Shown: piece by piece, positions 6,146 to 8,196 of the stretch
How the letters are laid out: every line of letters begins with the position of its first letter
How positions within the stretch are numbered: the first letter of the stretch is position 1
Assembly (NCBI GenBank): GCA_964342855.1
Contig: CAYFIB010000075.1
Coordinates: 1-8,196, forward strand
Length of the DNA: 8,196 bases
Reading direction: 5' to 3'
Source of the DNA: JBCBJX01 sp964342855
GTDB lineage: Bacteria > Pseudomonadota > Alphaproteobacteria > Caulobacterales > Parvularculaceae
The notes under the pieces: generated by a model
Told to the model about the DNA's origin: nothing
The model's input: the letters and a program-made list of their open reading frames with translations, nothing else
Database searches by the model: none
Program-made: the position numbers and the translations under genes

Positions 6146-6925
6146 TCAGACGGCGCGCTCGACCATCAGTTTCTTGATCTCCGCGATGGCTTTCGCCGGG
6201 TTCAGGCCCTTCGGGCAGACCTGCGCGCAGTTCATGATGGTGTGACAGCGATAGAGCCGGAATGGGTCTTCCAGGTCGTCGAGGCGTTCGCCGGTCGCCT
6301 CGTCGCGGCTGTCGATGATCCAGCGATAGGCCTGAAGCAGCGCCGCCGGGCCGAGATAGCGGTCGGAATTCCACCAATAGGACGGGCACGAGGTGGAGCA
6401 GCAGGCGCAGAGAATGCACTCGTAGAGCCCGTCCAGCTTTTCGCGGTCGTCATGGCTCTGACGCCATTCCGTGCGCGGCTCTGGCGTCTTTGTCTGAAGA
6501 TAAGGCTCGATGGAGGCGTGCTGGGCGTAGAAATTGGTGAGGTCGGTGACGAGGTCCTTGATCACCGGCTGGTGCGGCAGCGGGTAGATGACGAGGTCGC
6601 CGTCATAGCCGTCGAGCCCGGCGGTGCAGGCGAGCGTGTTCGCGCCGTTGATGTTCATGGCGCAGGAACCGCACACCCCTTCGCGGCAGGAGCGACGGAA
6701 GGTGAGCGTCGGGTCGAGGGTGTCTTTGATCTTGATGAGGACGTCGAGGATCATCGAGACGCCCGTCGCGTCCAGCTTGTAGGTATCGACGCGCGGGTTT
6801 TCCGGCGTATCCGGATCGTAGCGGTAAATCTTCACCGTGCGCAGCTTCGAAGCCTCCGCATCCGAGGCGTAGGACTTGCCGTCCTTACGGACTTTCGAAT
6901 TGCGCGGAAGGGTGAGCTCGACCAT
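6146..6925 (-). CDS. sdhB: Succinate dehydrogenase iron-sulfur subunit SdhB
   Basis: Iron-sulfur subunit of succinate dehydrogenase (complex II), which passes electrons from the FAD of SdhA to the quinone site at the inner face of the membrane. 259 residues, full length for the alphaproteobacterial and mitochondrial type. The N-terminal ferredoxin domain binds 2Fe-2S through Cys80, Cys85, Cys88 and Cys100 (CREGVCGSC and the LAC end). The C-terminal domain has CILCACCSTSCPSYWW (170-185) and CHTIMNCAQVCPKGLNP (227-243): Cys170, 173, 176 and 237 fit 4Fe-4S, and Cys180, 227 and 233 fit 3Fe-4S. All cluster ligands are intact. The ATG at 6925 has GAGG 6 nt upstream. Normally sdhB follows sdhA directly or nearly so; here a crotonase gene and the sdhA terminator lie between them, so sdhB likely needs its own promoter or read-through. 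sdhC and sdhD are not in the window and are expected beyond sdhA. Confidence 0.97.
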   Translation of the reverse strand: MVELTLPRNSKVRKDGKSYASDAEASKLRTVKIYRYDPDTPENPRVDTYKLDATGVSMILDVLIKIKDTLDPTLTFRRSCREGVCGSCAMNINGANTLACTAGLDGYDGDLVIYPLPHQPVIKDLVTDLTNFYAQHASIEPYLQTKTPEPRTEWRQSHDDREKLDGLYECILCACCSTSCPSYWWNSDRYLGPAALLQAYRWIIDSRDEATGERLDDLEDPFRLYRCHTIMNCAQVCPKGLNPAKAIAEIKKLMVERAV

Positions 6926-6984
6926 GGAACGCCTCGCGGGAGAATGCGTGCGCCGAGAACCGGCGCGAGGAGAGATTTAGCGCA

Positions 6985-6993
6985 GATATATCA
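6985..6993 (-). promoter_or_regulatory. Possible extended -10 box for sdhB
   Basis: On the minus strand TGATATATC fits an extended -10 element (TG, one base, then TATATC), about 60 nt before the sdhB start, in the only AT-rich patch of the 112-bp gap. No good -35 box accompanies it. It is suggested mainly because the sdhA terminator and the intervening gene make a separate sdhB promoter likely. Confidence 0.3.
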
Positions 6994-7016
6994 GCGTCTT
7001 CACGGAAGGCTACGCC

Positions 7017-7035
7017 CCGCGATGTCGCGTCGCGG
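7017..7035 (-). other. GC-rich hairpin just after the crotonase stop codon
   Basis: CCGCGA (7017-7022) and TCGCGG (7030-7035) form a 6-bp stem with a 7-base loop, starting 2 nt past the stop codon (7038-7040). A competing stem, CGCGGC with GCCGCG, spans the stop codon itself. No T-run follows on the minus strand, so intrinsic termination is doubtful and read-through into sdhB remains possible. Confidence 0.3.
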
Positions 7036-7037
7036 CT

Positions 7038-7886
7038 TCAAAGGCCGCGCTTCAGCGGTTTCAGCTCCGCGAAGACCGGTTCGCGCTTTTCCATCTTCGC
7101 GGTGTAGTGCTCTTTGATGTCGTCCGGTCGGAACATGCCGGTCTGCCAGGTCGCGATGTAGTCGAGCCCGTCCGCGACGGAATGGTCGCGGGCGTAGTTC
7201 AGCATGCGCTTGCAGCCAGCGACGGCCAGAGGCGAATTGGCGGCGATCTCTTTCGCGATGGCCATCACGCCCTCAAGCAGGGCTTCCGGGCTCTCGAACA
7301 CCTCGTTGACGAGGCCGATCTCCTTCGCCTTCGCCGCCGGAAGTCGTTCGCCCGTGTAGCACATCTGGCGCGCCCAGCCTTCCGGCATCACCTTCGAAAT
7401 GCGCGGGAACGTGCCGACATCGGCGGTCATGCCGATCTTCGTCTCCATGACGCAGAAAAACGCCTCCGCCGAGGCGTAGCGGCAGTCCGCCGCCGTCGCG
7501 AGGTCGACGCCCGCGCCGATGACGCCGCCCTGACAGGCGACGAGCACCGGCATGCGCGCGCGCTCCAACGCGTTGAACGTGTCCTGCAGCCCGCCGAGGA
7601 GATTGAGCCGGAACGCCTCCATGGACGCCTCGCGCGTCCCCCCCTCCGGATCGACGCCGCCTTCCATGAACACCGAGATGTCCATGCCCGCGGTGAAGTG
7701 CTTGCCCTCGGACGAGATCACGATGACCCGCGCCTCGGCGCCGTCGGAGATCCGGTCCACCGCCGCCGGCAGCTCCCGCCAGAAGGCTGGGATGAAGGAG
7801 TTGTATTTATCCGGCCGCGAAAAGCGGATGTGCGCGACGTGGTCGGCGATCTCGAGGCTGAAGCACTCGTAGGCGGGATGGGTCAT
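7038..7886 (-). CDS. Enoyl-CoA hydratase/isomerase family protein, probable delta3,5-delta2,4-dienoyl-CoA isomerase
   Basis: Crotonase-fold cytosolic enzyme of fatty-acid beta-oxidation, 282 residues. The oxyanion-hole segments are HFTAGMDISVF (63-73) and CQGGVIGAGVDLATAADCRY (118-137). Three acidic residues, Asp128, Glu148 and Asp156, have exactly the spacing (20 and 8) of Asp176, Glu196 and Asp204 of rat ECH1, the delta3,5-delta2,4-dienoyl-CoA isomerase, in matching contexts (GVDL, the METKIG segment, TADVGT). A true hydratase would have Glu at the first site. The likely reaction is conversion of 3,5-dienoyl-CoA to 2,4-dienoyl-CoA during breakdown of unsaturated fatty acids with odd-numbered double bonds. 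The family often carries loose annotations, so 'crotonase' is certain and the isomerase role probable. The ATG at 7886 has GAGGAG (7893-7898) at 6 nt, the best ribosome site in the window. It lies alone between sdhA and sdhB, after the sdhA terminator, and so probably has its own promoter. Confidence 0.9.
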   Translation of the reverse strand: MTHPAYECFSLEIADHVAHIRFSRPDKYNSFIPAFWRELPAAVDRISDGAEARVIVISSEGKHFTAGMDISVFMEGGVDPEGGTREASMEAFRLNLLGGLQDTFNALERARMPVLVACQGGVIGAGVDLATAADCRYASAEAFFCVMETKIGMTADVGTFPRISKVMPEGWARQMCYTGERLPAAKAKEIGLVNEVFESPEALLEGVMAIAKEIAANSPLAVAGCKRMLNYARDHSVADGLDYIATWQTGMFRPDDIKEHYTAKMEKREPVFAELKPLKRGL

Positions 7887-7913
7887 GGGGCGCTCCTCGC
7901 TATTCTTTCCGCG

Positions 7914-7942
7914 ATCTTACGCCCGCGCCGGGCTCTGCTGAA
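7914..7942 (-). promoter_or_regulatory. Possible weak promoter of the crotonase gene
   Basis: On the minus strand TTCAGC (7937-7942) and TAAGAT (7914-7919) are separated by 17 bp, a sigma-70-like layout with a moderate -10 and a poor -35. It sits between the sdhA terminator and the crotonase ribosome site, where a promoter is expected. Sequence match alone is weak. Confidence 0.25.
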
Positions 7943-7966
7943 GGCGTTTGCGCAGCCCCCAAATGG

Positions 7967-7990
7967 AAAGAGCGGCCGGTGGGCCGCTCC
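7967..7990 (-). terminator. Intrinsic terminator after sdhA
   Basis: GAGCGGCC (7970-7977) and GGCCGCTC (7982-7989) form a perfect 8-bp stem with a 4-base loop, 27 nt past the sdhA stop. On the minus strand it is followed by TTTCCATTT; on the plus strand by CTTTTACTT, so it could work either way. With no plus-strand gene to the left, its job is most likely to end the sdh transcript. Confidence 0.75.
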
Positions 7991-8016
7991 TTTTACTTCG
8001 CCGACGAGATAAAAAG

Positions 8017-8196
8017 TCAGTACACTCGCGCTTTCGGTTCTATGTACGAAATCTCGTTCGACATAGTGAAGGCGTGCACGGGGCGGTAGTCGATGGTCGT
8101 CTCGCCATCTTTCCACCAGGTGAGGGTGTGCTTCATCCAGTTCTCATCGTCTCGGTCCGGATAGTCCTCGCGGGCGTGGGCGCCGCGGCTTTCCTG
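8017..8196 (-). CDS. sdhA: Succinate dehydrogenase flavoprotein subunit SdhA, C-terminal end (cut by window edge)
   Basis: The last 59 residues of the FAD-binding catalytic subunit of succinate dehydrogenase (complex II), which oxidises succinate to fumarate. The fragment begins with the hallmark SRGAHAREDYPDRDDENWMK (residues 3-22 of the fragment), then has TLTWW and TIDYRPVHAFT, and ends in YIEPKARVY followed by TGA at 8017-8019, the usual alphaproteobacterial and mitochondrial-like C-terminus. The whole protein is normally about 590-600 residues, so some 90% lies beyond the right edge; the FAD site and substrate-binding residues are not in view. It is followed by an intrinsic terminator and then a crotonase gene rather than directly by sdhB. 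Confidence 0.95.
   Translation of the reverse strand, partial: QESRGAHAREDYPDRDDENWMKHTLTWWKDGETTIDYRPVHAFTMSNEISYIEPKARVY

Noticed and set aside
6242..7117. 291-codon plus-strand frame opposite sdhB
   Set aside because: Antisense shadow of sdhB; it runs across the intergenic gap without any family motif.
7107..8012. 301-codon plus-strand frame opposite the crotonase
   Set aside because: Antisense shadow; very rich in Arg, His, Ala and Asp, and it ends across the sdhA terminator region.
1..8196. CRISPR array, tRNA or rRNA gene, insertion sequence, phage or defence genes
   Set aside because: No regularly spaced repeats, cloverleaf, transposase or integrase motifs, or defence-type domains were seen; coding density by metabolic and transport genes is nearly complete.

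Overview
The window looks like chromosomal DNA of an alphaproteobacterium. The base composition is GC-rich, all nine recognisable genes lie on the minus strand, and SdhA, SdhB, malate dehydrogenase and the ZapE/AFG1-type ATPase all look alphaproteobacterial (mitochondria-like). The genus cannot be fixed from this window. Two Na+-coupled amino acid symporters would suit a marine or saline habitat, but that is only a guess.

In transcription order (right to left): the C-terminal end of sdhA (8196-8017) with its terminator (about 7967-7990); a crotonase with the acid residues of a delta3,5-delta2,4-dienoyl-CoA isomerase (7886-7038); sdhB (6925-6146); an arsR-like repressor with a GTG start (6009-5671); an AqpS-like aquaporin (5614-4895); zapE (4847-3711); two tandem AGCS-family sodium:amino-acid symporters (3615-2182 and 2036-510), each followed by its own intrinsic terminator; and the N-terminal third of mdh (378-1), which runs off the left edge.

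The backbone is a TCA-cycle neighbourhood: succinate dehydrogenase, zapE and malate dehydrogenase. In many alphaproteobacteria these lie together and lead into sucCDAB. Here the backbone carries three insertions: a fatty-acid oxidation isomerase between sdhA and sdhB, an arsR-aqpS pair between sdhB and zapE, and two amino-acid importers between zapE and mdh. Alanine or glycine import and dienoyl-CoA isomerisation both feed carbon towards the TCA cycle, so the grouping makes metabolic sense. The arsR-aqpS pair resembles the front of the Sinorhizobium ars operon but has no arsC or arsH here.

Nothing in the window amounts to a clear undescribed system. The most noteworthy points are the arsR-aqpS pair (a repressor with no cysteine, a channel with Val where most aquaporins have the filter Arg, a Cys/His tail on the channel, and a Shine-Dalgarno partly inside an inverted repeat), the splitting of sdhA from sdhB by a crotonase, and the very short terminator-to-start distance between the two symporter genes. 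The plus strand carries long open frames, but these are antisense shadows of the real genes; I see no convincing plus-strand gene.
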